The position numbers and the translations under genes are program-made. A stretch of DNA of 60,846 nt from Fibrobacter sp. UWEL (GTDB lineage Bacteria; Fibrobacterota; Fibrobacteria; Fibrobacterales; Fibrobacteraceae), in NCBI RefSeq assembly GCF_900142535.1, contig NZ_FRBE01000021.1, positions 1-60,846 of the forward strand. Direction: 5' to 3'. The notes under the pieces are model-generated. The model was not told the origin of the DNA. It saw only the letters and a program-made list of their open reading frames with translations, and did no database searches. Positions 16,371-25,490 of the stretch are shown here, piece by piece (the stretch's first letter is position 1; each line of letters opens with the position of its first letter).

Positions 16371-16403
16371 AAATACCACAAACTAGGCCCGTTTGTGGTA
16401 TTT
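16371..16403 (-). terminator. intrinsic terminator after the GLUG protein gene
   Basis: A 13-bp stem pairs aaataccacaaac (16371-16383) with gtttgtggtattt (16391-16403) around a 7-nt loop. On the minus strand it is followed by a T-run, placing it 39-71 nt after the 16442 stop. Confidence 0.75.
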
Positions 16404-16441
16404 TTACGATTTTAGCGTTTTTCGCTTAAATGACTGCGTAT

Positions 16442-18856
16442 TTACTTGCCGAATTTGGTGAAGTAACGGCCTACATTTGCGGCCTTGTTTACACGACGTC
16501 CTTTCAAATCTAGCACATGAATCCTGCTGGGATTTATAGAGGGAAGGATCTTCTTGGTGATGGCCAGAGGTGCTTCCATAATTTCGCCGATGAATACAGG
16601 GGAGGGGTCCTTCTTGAGGGCTTGTCCCCAGATGGATCCGTCAACGCTGTTTTCTTCGTCCTTGAAGTCGTGAAGGAGCTGGGCGACGGTGCCGTCCTCA
16701 AATTCTTTCCAGGAAGTTTTTAAGTCTTCACATTCGGATTCTGAGCCAGTCAGGCAGAGGGAGGCCTGGAAAACATTCTTGGTTTCGCTATATCGAGAAT
16801 AGCCGAAGTATGCGCCTGTTTTTTCCGAGGATTTGATGTCGGCAATGACGTAGGCGTTGATGATCTTTGTATCAAGGCCAACACCAACGATTCCGCCCGT
16901 ATAGGAATCGCCCTTGATATTTCCCTTGGCGTAAACATTAGCGATGGTGATGCCTTCGTCTTCGGGATCGAACTTTCCTGCGGTGCCTACGATGCCACCG
17001 GCGTGGTAGCCCACGTCAATTTCACCAATGAAGGATGAGTTGGAAATGCGGGAGGTTCCTTCGGCGCGGGAGGCGATGCCGCCGCCATATTCAAAGGCGC
17101 GCAGGTAGGAGTCGCGAACGTTTACGGAATCGATGGATCCGTTACGAACCCAGCCGAAGAGGCCTGCGTCTTCAAGAGCGGTTCTGTTAACGTAAATACC
17201 GCTAACGGTGTGGCCGTGACCATTGAAGGTTCCGCTGTACATGACGGAGTCCACGCCGCTAATGAGGCGTGCGTCGCCGATGGGGTTCCAGGCTACCAGA
17301 TTGGAGCCGTCGCCAATGAGCTGGTTGGCGCTATCCAGAATGTTCTTGTTGATCACGATGTCGTCGGTCAGTTCACCGCAGGCGGACATGTTTCTTTCAA
17401 TGTCGCCCAGGCCTTCGTTTACGATGGTGGCGAATGCATAAAGTTCAGGAACGGTACCAATCTGGTAGCAATCGTTCTTCACTGCGGGAGCCTTCTGTTC
17501 CATCCAGTTGGCGTAAAGAATCTTGGCGCCAGTAGCCTTGTGATCAAGGGTAGTGAACTTTGCTGCAGAAGCATCTTCGCTTTCGCTCCAGCCCGTAAAG
17601 ATGTAACCTTTACGTGTGGCGGAGGGAAGGGGAGATGTGATTCCCGGAACGTAGTAGTTCAAGATATAGCCCAGCTCGCCGCCCTTGGTGTCCAGGGTGA
17701 GGCTTGCGGCAGTTCCCTTGCTCAGTGTGGGGTGCGTGTCGGATTCGCCCTGCTTCCAGACGGAAGCGTCTACGCCTTCGTAATTGGAACTGATAAACTT
17801 CTTGTAGATGGTGCCGTCGGCGATTTCTTCCGGAGTGGCGTTAGGCTTGTCGCAATCGATTTCGCTTGCGGGGCAGACATGGGCGCTGAATGCGTTTACG
17901 ATTTCGACAGAGACATTGAAACCGTTAAAAAAGCTTTTGGCGGCGCCGTGTTGATTGGGTGCAGAAAGGTTTCCGCTGCTGTAGACGTTAATCAGATGGG
18001 CAAATTTCTTGATGTAACCGACAATGCAGGCTGCGTCACCCTTCTGGGAGGTGATATCGCCTGTGTTGTAGGAATTGGCGATGTATGCGTTGTCATAGAC
18101 ATAGCTTGCGATACCGCCTACATAACCTGTGGTAACGTATACATTTCCGGTGTTATAGCTGTTGGTAACGCGGAGGTTTCCCTGGGTGTGTCCTACAAGG
18201 CCGCCAGCTGAAGTTGAAATGATGTTTCCGGAATTGTGGGATCCGTTCATGTTGATGTTGGTATATTCGTAAGCTTCTCCCACGAGACCGGCTGCAGCTG
18301 CTTTACTATTGATGCTTGCTTCGTTGTAACATTCGTTCATGGACAGGGAAGAGTGTTCTTCCATAAGGCCTACAAAACTTCCTGTAGTGCCACCTACGTT
18401 GGTGTTGTTGAAGTAGGAGTCGACGATGCCCAGGGAGTCAATGACCACGTTGCCGTAAATATTGGCGAAAAGGCCTGCTTTTTGATACTCGTTCCCGTTC
18501 AGGTAAAGGCCGCTGATGGTGTGGCCTGCACCGTGGAAGGATCCTTTGAAATTATGGATGGGAATCCAGGAGATGAAGTCGTTTTCTTCGTTGACGTCGC
18601 CGGATGCGGTGAGGAGGTTTTTATTGACTACGATGTCCTTGGTCAATACACCGCAGGCGGTGGGGTCTTTTTCGGCTCCATCGATGCCTTCTTCGACTAG
18701 GGCGGCAAAACCGTAGAGTTCACCTATGTTGCTAATCTGGTAGCACTTGGTGGTAGGATCTTGCTGGGGAAGCCTAGTGGAGATCTTGGGAGGGTCTGCT
18801 AAAGCGATGGTGGGTAATAGCAATGCGGCTGCACCGCAAATGATTTTATTTTTCAT
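16442..18856 (-). CDS. large exported GLUG-repeat protein (adhesin-like)
   Basis: This 804-aa protein has a signal peptide (CGAAALLLPTIALA). Two similar beta-helical halves follow, each opening with CYQI-x(3)-(E)LY-(G/A)-FA and a cysteine pair, and containing GLUG-type repeats (GGLVGHTQG, GGIVG, SYNTG). Between them (residues ~395-455) lies a Listeria-Bacteroides-type beta-grasp repeat ending GYIFTGWSES ... LYANW. The C-terminus (LDLKGRRVNKAANVGRY) is like a type IX C-terminal signal. Such proteins are usually surface-exposed, and binding to plant polysaccharide is plausible. The N-terminal half matches the start of the two proteins at 54195 and 56299. Confidence 0.75.
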   Translation of the reverse strand: MKNKIICGAAALLLPTIALADPPKISTRLPQQDPTTKCYQISNIGELYGFAALVEEGIDGAEKDPTACGVLTKDIVVNKNLLTASGDVNEENDFISWIPIHNFKGSFHGAGHTISGLYLNGNEYQKAGLFANIYGNVVIDSLGIVDSYFNNTNVGGTTGSFVGLMEEHSSLSMNECYNEASINSKAAAAGLVGEAYEYTNINMNGSHNSGNIISTSAGGLVGHTQGNLRVTNSYNTGNVYVTTGYVGGIASYVYDNAYIANSYNTGDITSQKGDAACIVGYIKKFAHLINVYSSGNLSAPNQHGAAKSFFNGFNVSVEIVNAFSAHVCPASEIDCDKPNATPEEIADGTIYKKFISSNYEGVDASVWKQGESDTHPTLSKGTAASLTLDTKGGELGYILNYYVPGITSPLPSATRKGYIFTGWSESEDASAAKFTTLDHKATGAKILYANWMEQKAPAVKNDCYQIGTVPELYAFATIVNEGLGDIERNMSACGELTDDIVINKNILDSANQLIGDGSNLVAWNPIGDARLISGVDSVMYSGTFNGHGHTVSGIYVNRTALEDAGLFGWVRNGSIDSVNVRDSYLRAFEYGGGIASRAEGTSRISNSSFIGEIDVGYHAGGIVGTAGKFDPEDEGITIANVYAKGNIKGDSYTGGIVGVGLDTKIINAYVIADIKSSEKTGAYFGYSRYSETKNVFQASLCLTGSESECEDLKTSWKEFEDGTVAQLLHDFKDEENSVDGSIWGQALKKDPSPVFIGEIMEAPLAITKKILPSINPSRIHVLDLKGRRVNKAANVGRYFTKFGK

Positions 18857-18920
18857 TTGTTCTTCTCCAAAACTAAATCCAGAGAAGAATATAGTAACAG
18901 CAAGCTTATTTGTAATTATG

Positions 18921-19904
18921 TTACTTGTAAACTCTGATGTAATCTACTAACATTTCGGCGGGGAACTGGGCGTCGTCAATATCAAATCCTGGCCAGGTTC
19001 CGCCTACAGCTACGTTCAGTATGAAGAAAAAGGGCTTATGGAACGTCCCCATGTCACCGCTTGCGTCCTTGATGTCAATTTCTTGGTATTTAAAGTCGTC
19101 CACGTACATGGCGATGACATTCTTGTCCCAGACCATCTTGTAGTTATGGAATTCGGTAATGTCTAGCTGCTTGCTGGTGCCGTAGTAATCCTTAGTGCTG
19201 TTACCGTAATCCGCATGCTGGCCCTCGTGTGCCCAGTGGTGGGTGCCGTAAACTACATGTTCATCGTTCACCGCTTCAATGATGTCGATTTCGCCGCAGG
19301 TGGGCCAGTTGACTTCATCAATGTTTTCGCCCAGCATCCAGAAGGCGGGCCAGATTCCCTTGCCTGCGGGGAGGGCGATGCGTGCTTCTACGGTGCCGTA
19401 GGTAAAACTATACTTGCCCTTGGTAATGAGGCGGGCGGAAGTGTAGGGGGCTCGTTCGAAAAGTTCGTTCTTTGCGCGAATGTGAAGGTAGCCGTCGGCT
19501 ACGTAGGCGTTGTCCGTGCGGTCGGTGTAATATTGAAGTTCGTTATTGCCCCAGCCCGTGGCGCCCGTTTCGTAAGTCCAGTATTCCGTATTTAAGGCGG
19601 TGCCATCAAATTCGTCGGACCAGAGGATGTTAGGGTCTGCGGATGAACTGCTTGAAATTCCCGTCACGGAACTGCTAGAAGGAATCTCGGTGATGGAGCT
19701 GCTAGATGGAACTGCGACAGAACTGCTAGATCCCCGATCGGAGTCGGGGATGACGTCGGAAGAGGAGGATGCCGGGATGGCTGCGATGGAGGAAGAACTG
19801 ATTTCAGGTTCTGCACATGTGCTGTTGTTGTCGGAGGAACATGCAAAAAAACTTGCGCTTACAATCGCAATGAAAAAGCATAGCGTAACTTTATTTAGGC
19901 TCAT
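18921..19904 (-). CDS. GH16 endo-beta-glucanase lipoprotein
   Basis: This 327-aa lipoprotein has a signal ending SASFFACSS (lipobox Cys). Polyserine linkers run to about residue 95, then a GH16 jelly-roll. The catalytic motif is GEIDIIEAVN, with nucleophile Glu205, assisting Asp207 and acid/base Glu210. The C-terminal MLVDYIRVYK is a GH16 hallmark. The six-residue EIDIIE form suits laminarinase-like beta-1,3 (or mixed-linkage) activity. Domain order is not circularly permuted, unlike the well-known F. succinogenes lichenase. The ATG at 19904 follows an aaggat site and begins the signal peptide, so I reject the longer start. Confidence 0.9.
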   Translation of the reverse strand: MSLNKVTLCFFIAIVSASFFACSSDNNSTCAEPEISSSSIAAIPASSSSDVIPDSDRGSSSSVAVPSSSSITEIPSSSSVTGISSSSSADPNILWSDEFDGTALNTEYWTYETGATGWGNNELQYYTDRTDNAYVADGYLHIRAKNELFERAPYTSARLITKGKYSFTYGTVEARIALPAGKGIWPAFWMLGENIDEVNWPTCGEIDIIEAVNDEHVVYGTHHWAHEGQHADYGNSTKDYYGTSKQLDITEFHNYKMVWDKNVIAMYVDDFKYQEIDIKDASGDMGTFHKPFFFILNVAVGGTWPGFDIDDAQFPAEMLVDYIRVYK

Positions 19905-20019
19905 AAGAATCCTTGATGCAACTATTGGTTGCATAATTCAAAATTTAAACTCATGCTGAATGTTTTCATGGTAAAGTTTTGTATATTTCCTGCGCATCAA
20001 GAGTGCAACATAGTTTATT

Positions 20020-20062
20020 AGATCACTTCGCCCGTGAATAGCGGGAGGGTGGTCTTTTTTTT
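20020..20062 (+). terminator. terminator-like hairpin in the leader of the 20082 gene (possible attenuator)
   Basis: agatcac..cccg (20020-20034) pairs with cggg..gtggtct (20042-20055), followed by eight Ts. It lies only about 20 nt upstream of the next start codon, and the previous gene on this strand is far away. It therefore either ends a short leader or small RNA starting near 19980, or attenuates the 20082 gene. Confidence 0.5.
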
Positions 20063-20081
20063 ATGCAAAAAAAGGATGAAT

Positions 20082-20573
20082 ATGAAAAAGATAAAACTGA
20101 TTGGCGTAAAGCAGGAAGGAAATTCGAAACTTTGGGATTCTAAAAGTGTGCGAATAGGGGTGTTTGCATCGAAGTCGAGGAATATGCCTCAGGATGATGT
20201 ACTTGAGGCGTGGGCGAAAGAGCATGGTGAGAAGGGGCACTGTGTAATTGGTGCGTTTGAAAATGGTGACGCTTGTAAAATTATGTATTGGGTTCTTGCC
20301 TATGGAGGTTCTGCAATCTGGATTAGGGGGTGCAGATTCCCGATGCAATATCAAGATGTTTGCTATAGGGCTTTTGTAGATGGTCGTCTTTTGGTGATTT
20401 CTCGAAACGACTGTAAGAAATGGACTGTTCCTGGAATGGCTTGGGCGAATCACGTCGTGGCGAAAATTACGGATTGGCATGCTTATTGGCTTGGTCAGGC
20501 CGATGAAATTCTTGGGCCTATTTGCGCGAAGGCAATTGAATTAGAGAAAAAAGTTGAAATCTACGAGGACTAG
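20082..20573 (+). CDS. hypothetical protein
   Basis: This 163-aa soluble protein has no recognised domain. It is rich in aromatic residues and cysteines, with stretches such as CKIMYWVLAYGGSAIWIRG and WANHVVAKITDWHAYWLGQ. The ATG at 20082 lies 6 nt after aaagga. Upstream in-frame starts would place coding sequence over a terminator-like hairpin, so they are unlikely. It may be controlled by that hairpin. The toxin-antitoxin pair that follows starts 66 nt downstream with its own likely promoter. Confidence 0.6.
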   Translation: MKKIKLIGVKQEGNSKLWDSKSVRIGVFASKSRNMPQDDVLEAWAKEHGEKGHCVIGAFENGDACKIMYWVLAYGGSAIWIRGCRFPMQYQDVCYRAFVDGRLLVISRNDCKKWTVPGMAWANHVVAKITDWHAYWLGQADEILGPICAKAIELEKKVEIYED

Positions 20574-20589
20574 GTTGTGATGATTGTAT

Positions 20590-20602
20590 TTACAAAGTGT
20601 AA
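20590..20602. promoter_or_regulatory. palindrome in the promoter of the DUF4258/RHH operon
   Basis: TTACA-aag-TGTAA lies 37 nt before the toxin start, overlapping an AT-rich promoter-like stretch (taatataattt). Palindromes of this size are typical autoregulatory sites for ribbon-helix-helix antitoxins. The assignment is inferred. Confidence 0.35.
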
Positions 20603-20638
20603 TATAATTTGTATATTAATTTCAGTGCAGAGGTTCGT

Positions 20639-20872
20639 GTGAATATTACGGACCATGCTGCTGATCAAATGAAGAAAAGGGGCTTTACCGCAGAAATGCT
20701 GGGAAAGCTGGTGAAAGGACGATACTGGTTGAAACTATCGCCTCAACGAAAAGACCGTTATTTGATAACGGGTTTTGTTGATGGCAAATGGTGGACGGTG
20801 GTTACTGAAAAAGACTTGTATACTATGGTGACAGTAAGGAGAGCGCATGCGTCGGAAATTGAAGGTGATTAG
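20639..20872 (+). CDS. DUF4258-family protein, probable RNase toxin
   Basis: This 77-aa protein opens ITDHAADQMKKRGFTAE and has alternating strands ending YLITGFVDGKWWTVVTEKDL and MVTVRRAH. This is the DUF4258 fold, related to RelE/BrnT-type small toxins. The GTG at 20639 is 5 nt after an agagg site; upstream in-frame starts have no ribosome site. It overlaps the following ribbon-helix-helix gene by 26 nt. The toxin-first order is like brnTA and higBA. Toxicity is inferred from fold and context. Confidence 0.65.
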   Translation: MNITDHAADQMKKRGFTAEMLGKLVKGRYWLKLSPQRKDRYLITGFVDGKWWTVVTEKDLYTMVTVRRAHASEIEGD

Positions 20873-21176
20873 AAAAATCAATGACGATTTTACCTTGGTA
20901 GAGGATTGGCATACTAAGGAAGAGTTGGAAGAAATAGAAAATGAGGTTGGTGTAGGCGAAGGTATCATGGTCCCTGCTGGCGAACCTGGCGAGTCCGTAG
21001 ACCAGGCTTTGGAACGCGCCCGCAAGGCAATCAAGGAATACGAAAAGCAGCAGAAGAAAGTTTATTCCTTCCGCTTGAAAATCAAGACTGTAGAAGCCAT
21101 CAAGAAAAAAGCTGCGGAACTTGGTATTCCTTACCAGACTTATGTGGGGACAATTCTGGATCAGGTTGCTCTTTAG
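20847..21176 (+). CDS. CopG/BrnA-like ribbon-helix-helix antitoxin
   Basis: In this 109-aa protein the N-terminal half is acidic and probably toxin-wrapping. The C-terminus (YSFRLKIKTVEAIKKKA ... GIPYQTYVGTILDQV) matches the RHH of BrnA-type antitoxins, where YQTxI marks the second helix. It overlaps the DUF4258 gene by 26 nt, indicating coupled expression. It should bind the operon promoter and the toxin. Confidence 0.7.
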   Translation: MRRKLKVIRKINDDFTLVEDWHTKEELEEIENEVGVGEGIMVPAGEPGESVDQALERARKAIKEYEKQQKKVYSFRLKIKTVEAIKKKAAELGIPYQTYVGTILDQVAL

Positions 21177-21206
21177 TCGTTCGCGCTTTAGCGATTGGTA
21201 TTTTTG

Positions 21207-22538
21207 ATGCAAATTCAACTTTCGGATCATTTCGATTATTCTAGGATTTTGCGGTTTACGCTGCCCTCCATCGCCATGATGGTGTTTACCTCCGTCTATA
21301 GCGTGGTGGACGGTTACTTTGTATCTAATTATGCGGGTAAGCTTGCTCTGGCTGCGGTAAATATGGCCTGGCCCGTAATAATGATGCTTGCATCGCTGGG
21401 TATGATGTTCGGTGCTGGTGGAAGCGCCTTGATTGCTGCGGCGCAAGGTCGCGGTCGCCTCAACCGCGCCAACGAATATTTCTCCATGATTGTGTATGTG
21501 GTCATCGCCTTGGGCTTTGTGCTTTTGGGAGCGACCTGGTATCTGTTGGAGCCCCTCATGAAATTGTTGGGCGCCCAGGGCGACCTTCTTGCAAATAGCG
21601 TTTTCTATGGCAAGGTATGCCTGGTGGGTCTCCCTATGTTCATGATGCAGATGCTGTTCCAGTCCTTGTTTATTACGGCGGGTAAGCCCCAGCTGGGCTT
21701 TTACGTGACGGTGGGCGCAGGCGTTACCAACATGATTCTGGACTGGCTCTTTATCGGAATGCTGAAGATGGATTTGTTCGGTGCGGCCCTTGCTACAGAC
21801 ATTGGCTTTGTTATCGGAGGCGTCATCCCGCTGGTTTATTTCCTGCGGCCAAATGCTAGTACCTTGCGCCTGGGCAGGGCCTGCTGGAAACCTTACGCAC
21901 TTGTGAAGGCCTGCTTCAACGGTTCCTCGGAACTGCTTTCCTGTATTTCGTCGTCCATCGTGTCTATGCTGTACAACTTCCAGCTCCTGCGTTTCGCTGG
22001 GGAAAACGGGGTGGCTGCTTACAGCGTCATCATGTACGTGACCTTCATTTTCTTTGCCATGTTCTTCGGCTTTTGCAACGGCATGGCACCAGTGATTTCT
22101 TACCACTATGGCGCCCATAACATTGATGAATTGAAGAACTTGTTCAAGCGTTGCCTCGTTATTCTCGGAAGTTCCGGAGTTTTGATTCTTGCAGTTGCCC
22201 AGTTGACTGCGGTTCCATTGACGAAACTGTTCCTGGGTTACGATGCAGAATTGTGTGAAATGACTGTCTATGCATTCAGGGTTATCGCCTGTACATTCTT
22301 GCTGGTTGGCTTTAATGTTTTTGGATCGTCTCTGTTTACGGCTCTGAACAACGGCATTCTCTCTGCGATTATTTCCACCAGTCGCGCCATTGTTTTCGAG
22401 GCGGGCTTTGTTCTGTTATTCCCGCTGTTATTTGGACTTACTGGCATTTGGTTCGCCTGCTGGGGCACAGAAATCGCGGCCCTTGCATTGACCGTTTTCT
22501 TTGTGATTCGCAAACGGAAAGTTTATGGATACCTGTAA
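21207..22538 (+). CDS. MATE-family multidrug/Na+ efflux transporter
   Basis: This 443-aa inner-membrane protein has about twelve membrane segments in two homologous halves, as in the MATE family. Landmarks are LPSIAMMVFTSVYSVVDGYF at the start, the GAGGSALIAAAQGRG loop, GAALATDIG, and the second-half GFCNGMAPVISYHYGA. It probably exports a small organic compound in exchange for Na+ or H+. The ATG at 21207 is preferred to a TTG four codons earlier, although neither has a good ribosome site. A hairpin terminator follows. Confidence 0.9.
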   Translation: MQIQLSDHFDYSRILRFTLPSIAMMVFTSVYSVVDGYFVSNYAGKLALAAVNMAWPVIMMLASLGMMFGAGGSALIAAAQGRGRLNRANEYFSMIVYVVIALGFVLLGATWYLLEPLMKLLGAQGDLLANSVFYGKVCLVGLPMFMMQMLFQSLFITAGKPQLGFYVTVGAGVTNMILDWLFIGMLKMDLFGAALATDIGFVIGGVIPLVYFLRPNASTLRLGRACWKPYALVKACFNGSSELLSCISSSIVSMLYNFQLLRFAGENGVAAYSVIMYVTFIFFAMFFGFCNGMAPVISYHYGAHNIDELKNLFKRCLVILGSSGVLILAVAQLTAVPLTKLFLGYDAELCEMTVYAFRVIACTFLLVGFNVFGSSLFTALNNGILSAIISTSRAIVFEAGFVLLFPLLFGLTGIWFACWGTEIAALALTVFFVIRKRKVYGYL

Positions 22539-22544
22539 TGTTTG

Positions 22545-22568
22545 AAAATGGTTGCTTTTGACCATTTT
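22545..22568 (+). terminator. intrinsic terminator after the MATE gene
   Basis: aaaatggt (22545-22552) pairs with accatttt (22561-22568), followed by more Ts. Confidence 0.6.
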
Positions 22569-22673
22569 TTGAATTTTCTTGGCGCTCTTTTCAATGGTTG
22601 TTATTATTTTTGATTGTCGGTGTTGAAGAGAATTTGGTTTGTACTACAAATCCAAAAAAAGGAAAGTGTGTTT

Positions 22674-23753
22674 ATGAAGTCTATTCTCAAAGTTGGCGTG
22701 ACCGCCATGTTTGTTCTGAGTGCAAGTGCTTTTGCTCAGGATTTCTGCTCTACCACCACTCATAGTGGAACCGCTAAGGAAGTGTCTACAAATACTGTGG
22801 GTTCTTTCTCCAACGGTATTGGCTATGAACTCTGGAACGAAGGTGGTAACGGTGGTTCCGCTACGTTCTATGACGATGGTTCTTTCAAGTGCAATATGAC
22901 TGGTGCTAAGGACTACCTGTGCCGTTCCGGCCTTTCTTTCAACAGCGATAAGAGCCATACTGAACTTGGTCACATGAAGGCTGACTTCAAGCTGGTCAAG
23001 AGCGGCCTTACTGGCATTGACTATTCCTACATCGGCATTTACGGCTGGACCCGCGAACCCCTGGTTGAATGGTACATCGTGGACAACACTGGTAGCCAGT
23101 ACATGCCCGGCAGCTGGGTTGCTCAGGGTTCTTCTGCAAAGAATCACGGTGATTTCCAGATTGACGGTGCAACTTATACCGTTTACGAAGGCGACCGTAC
23201 CTCCTACTCCATCGACGGCGACAATACCTACTTCAAGCAATACTTCAGCGTTCGTAAGAGCGCTCGTGACTGCGGTACTATCGACATTACCGCTCACTTT
23301 AAGAAGTGGGAAGAACTTGGTATGAAGATGGGTAAGATGCACGAAGCCAAGATCCTTGGCGAAGCTGGTAGCAATAGCGGTGCAAATGCAAAGGGCGAAT
23401 ACGATTTCCCCTATGCTAAGGTCTATATCGAAGGCGCTGCAGCAGCATCTAGTTCTTCTGTAGCACCTGTCGCTGCATCTAGCTCCTCTGTTGCTCCTGT
23501 TGTAGCATCCAGTTCTTCTGTAGCTCCCGTTGCAGTATCTAGCTCCTCTGCAATTATCGATGCTATTCACGGCGTTCGTGGCATGGCAATGAACAACAAG
23601 ACCATGTTGGTATTTGATGCTCAGGGCAAGTTCCTCAGCTCTTTCGAAGCTCAGAACGGCCAGTCCCTGAACGATGCCATCAAGGCTAAGTTCAATGCCG
23701 GTGTTTACCTGGTAAAGCAGGGTGGTGCTGTTCGTAGCATCATCGTGAAGTAA
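22674..23753 (+). CDS. secreted GH11 endo-1,4-beta-xylanase
   Basis: This 359-aa exported enzyme has a signal peptide (LSASAFA) and a GH11 jelly-roll at residues ~20-250. The nucleophile is in REPLVEWYIVDN (Glu132) and the acid/base in ILGEAGSNSG (Glu230). It hydrolyses xylan backbones outside the cell. Polyserine linkers in an alternating SSSSVAPVA pattern lead to a ~60-residue C-terminal domain that ends AGVYLVKQGGAVRSIIVK, resembling a type IX secretion tail. An upstream in-frame start adds 20 residues with no signal logic; the ATG at 22674 starts the signal peptide. A terminator follows at 23781. Confidence 0.9.
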   Translation: MKSILKVGVTAMFVLSASAFAQDFCSTTTHSGTAKEVSTNTVGSFSNGIGYELWNEGGNGGSATFYDDGSFKCNMTGAKDYLCRSGLSFNSDKSHTELGHMKADFKLVKSGLTGIDYSYIGIYGWTREPLVEWYIVDNTGSQYMPGSWVAQGSSAKNHGDFQIDGATYTVYEGDRTSYSIDGDNTYFKQYFSVRKSARDCGTIDITAHFKKWEELGMKMGKMHEAKILGEAGSNSGANAKGEYDFPYAKVYIEGAAAASSSSVAPVAASSSSVAPVVASSSSVAPVAVSSSSAIIDAIHGVRGMAMNNKTMLVFDAQGKFLSSFEAQNGQSLNDAIKAKFNAGVYLVKQGGAVRSIIVK

Positions 23754-23780
23754 TCTCGCCAGTTCACTGTAAAAGATTAA

Positions 23781-23817
23781 GCCTCTCCCTTTTGATCTAG
23801 GGGAGAGGCCTTTTTTA
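23781..23817 (+). terminator. intrinsic terminator after the xylanase gene
   Basis: gcctctccc (23781-23789) pairs with gggagaggc (23801-23809), followed by ctttttt. Confidence 0.85.
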
Positions 23818-23847
23818 TGCTTTGCTGCGGTTTTGTGCGCTATGAAA

Positions 23848-24348
23848 TTAGTCCTGCGGGGCTGTGGGCGTCACGCGGGCGATGCAACCAACAGTAGCGC
23901 GACATGCCTTGATCAAATCTGCGGGAGCAATCTTCAACTGCAGACCTCGTTCTCCTGCGCTTACGTAAATGTAGGGGAAGTCGTTGCAGGTTTCGTGCAT
24001 GAAGATGGGGAAGTTCTTCTTGAGGCCTAGGGGGCTGCAGCCACCGCGGATATATCCTGTCAGGGGAGTCAAATCCTTCAGGGGGACGGTTTCAATTTTC
24101 TTGTTGCCGCTGACCTTTGCTGCTCCCTTCAGGTCTACTTCCAGATTGCCGGGAACGACGCACATGAGGTAGCCAATCTTGTCTCCATGTACCAGGATGG
24201 TCTTGAAAACCTGATTGATGTCTTCACCCAGGGAATCAGCCACATGCTGGGCGCCCAGATCGTTTTCATCCACCACATAGGGGATGAGTTCATAGGAAAT
24301 CTTCTGCTTGTCGAGAATTCGAGCGACGTTGGTCTTTTTAATATCCAT
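23848..24348 (-). CDS. ybaK: Cys-tRNA(Pro)/Cys-tRNA(Cys) deacylase
   Basis: This 166-aa YbaK/EbsC-family protein is a free-standing editing enzyme that removes cysteine mis-attached to tRNA-Pro. It has the family's opening TNVARILDKQKISYELIPY, the VFKTILVHGDK strand, the catalytic-lysine region of KIETVPLKDL and the GYIRGGCSPLGLKK loop. Length is usual for the family. The next minus-strand gene upstream is a GGDEF membrane protein ending 29 nt away; a functional link is not evident. Confidence 0.9.
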   Translation of the reverse strand: MDIKKTNVARILDKQKISYELIPYVVDENDLGAQHVADSLGEDINQVFKTILVHGDKIGYLMCVVPGNLEVDLKGAAKVSGNKKIETVPLKDLTPLTGYIRGGCSPLGLKKNFPIFMHETCNDFPYIYVSAGERGLQLKIAPADLIKACRATVGCIARVTPTAPQD

Positions 24349-24377
24349 GCCGCAAAATATAGCTATCTGGGGAATAA

Positions 24378-25490
24378 CTATCTGGGAATAGCTTTCATGC
24401 GGGCCGTATCCTTCAGGTTGGCCATCATGCGGTAGGCATCCTTCACCAGGAAGTCGATGTCCCTGCCGCTGCCTTGGGAATAACCCACCATGGCGGAAAG
24501 CTTAGTAATGGAGGATCTGTTCAGTTCATCCAGCTTGCTGTTCCACTTGAGGAGTGCCTTGTTGATGGCTCCATCGGAGGGATTCTCGATAATCAGGACG
24601 AATTCATCACCGGCAACGCGATAAAGCTTTTGATTCGGGGCTTCTAGAGGCTTGATGGAATCGGCGGCCATGGCGATGAGGGTGTCACCAACCTCGTGAC
24701 CTTGCTGCTCGTTGATCAGGCGCATATTGTTAATGTCCCAGATGATAATTGCCAAATTCTTGATGACAGGGTAGTAGTCCTTGAGCATTTGCTGGTAATG
24801 TGCGCTGTTGCCAAGACCTGTCATAAAGTCTGTTTCGGACTGGCGCTTCCCCATGATTTCGTTCTGAGTTCTGATTTCAACTTGTTTGCTGATATGGAAA
24901 AGTACTGGCAGGAACGCCATGAGGATAAACCATTGGGGAACGACAAAGAAAACCAATAGGGCTAAAGGAATGGGCATGCCGGGATCGTTGGGGGCAAGGA
25001 TTCCTTCTGTAATCTGCTTTGCGTAGAATTCCGTGGGGTGTGCCGTGAACAGGAGCATGTTGGCGTTGCAGAGGCCGAGATAGTAGCCGCCGTAAACGTT
25101 GACGATATGACCGATGGCGGTAATGAGATAGGCGTAGCGGATGATCTTGTTGTTGCGGTACTGCACTGAAAGCAGGAGTGGCAGCGCCGTGATCAATAGG
25201 GCGTGGTAGGTGAGCATCACGCCGATAAAGTCGTAGTTGATGGCGGAGAACAGCAGGACCACGTATTTGGTCTTGGGGTTGCTCAGACCGATGGACTTGA
25301 CTACGGCAAAGGTAATGGCGCAAATGAGGATGCTGCCAAAGAAGCCGACGTTCATGATGGTGTCGTCGACAATGAAGATCCCCAGGATATTAAGAATCCA
25401 GATAATACCGAAGAGGATGCAGGAGAAACGAATGGCCTTTAAGGTAAACTTATTGGCTTCGTAATCTGAATCTTTCTGATATGCTTGCAT
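24378..25490 (-). CDS. membrane GGDEF protein (probable diguanylate cyclase)
   Basis: This 370-aa protein has about six membrane segments in residues 20-220, then a GGDEF domain. The signature is AGDEF (residues 293-297); the Gly-to-Ala change at the first position is tolerated in many active cyclases and the metal-binding acids remain. The substrate-binding part DINNMRLINEQQGHEVGD is also good. No inhibitory RxxD site is visible ahead of the motif. It should make c-di-GMP in response to a membrane signal. It is a full-length paralogue of the protein at 29118, whose active site is destroyed. Confidence 0.85.
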   Translation of the reverse strand: MQAYQKDSDYEANKFTLKAIRFSCILFGIIWILNILGIFIVDDTIMNVGFFGSILICAITFAVVKSIGLSNPKTKYVVLLFSAINYDFIGVMLTYHALLITALPLLLSVQYRNNKIIRYAYLITAIGHIVNVYGGYYLGLCNANMLLFTAHPTEFYAKQITEGILAPNDPGMPIPLALLVFFVVPQWFILMAFLPVLFHISKQVEIRTQNEIMGKRQSETDFMTGLGNSAHYQQMLKDYYPVIKNLAIIIWDINNMRLINEQQGHEVGDTLIAMAADSIKPLEAPNQKLYRVAGDEFVLIIENPSDGAINKALLKWNSKLDELNRSSITKLSAMVGYSQGSGRDIDFLVKDAYRMMANLKDTARMKAIPR

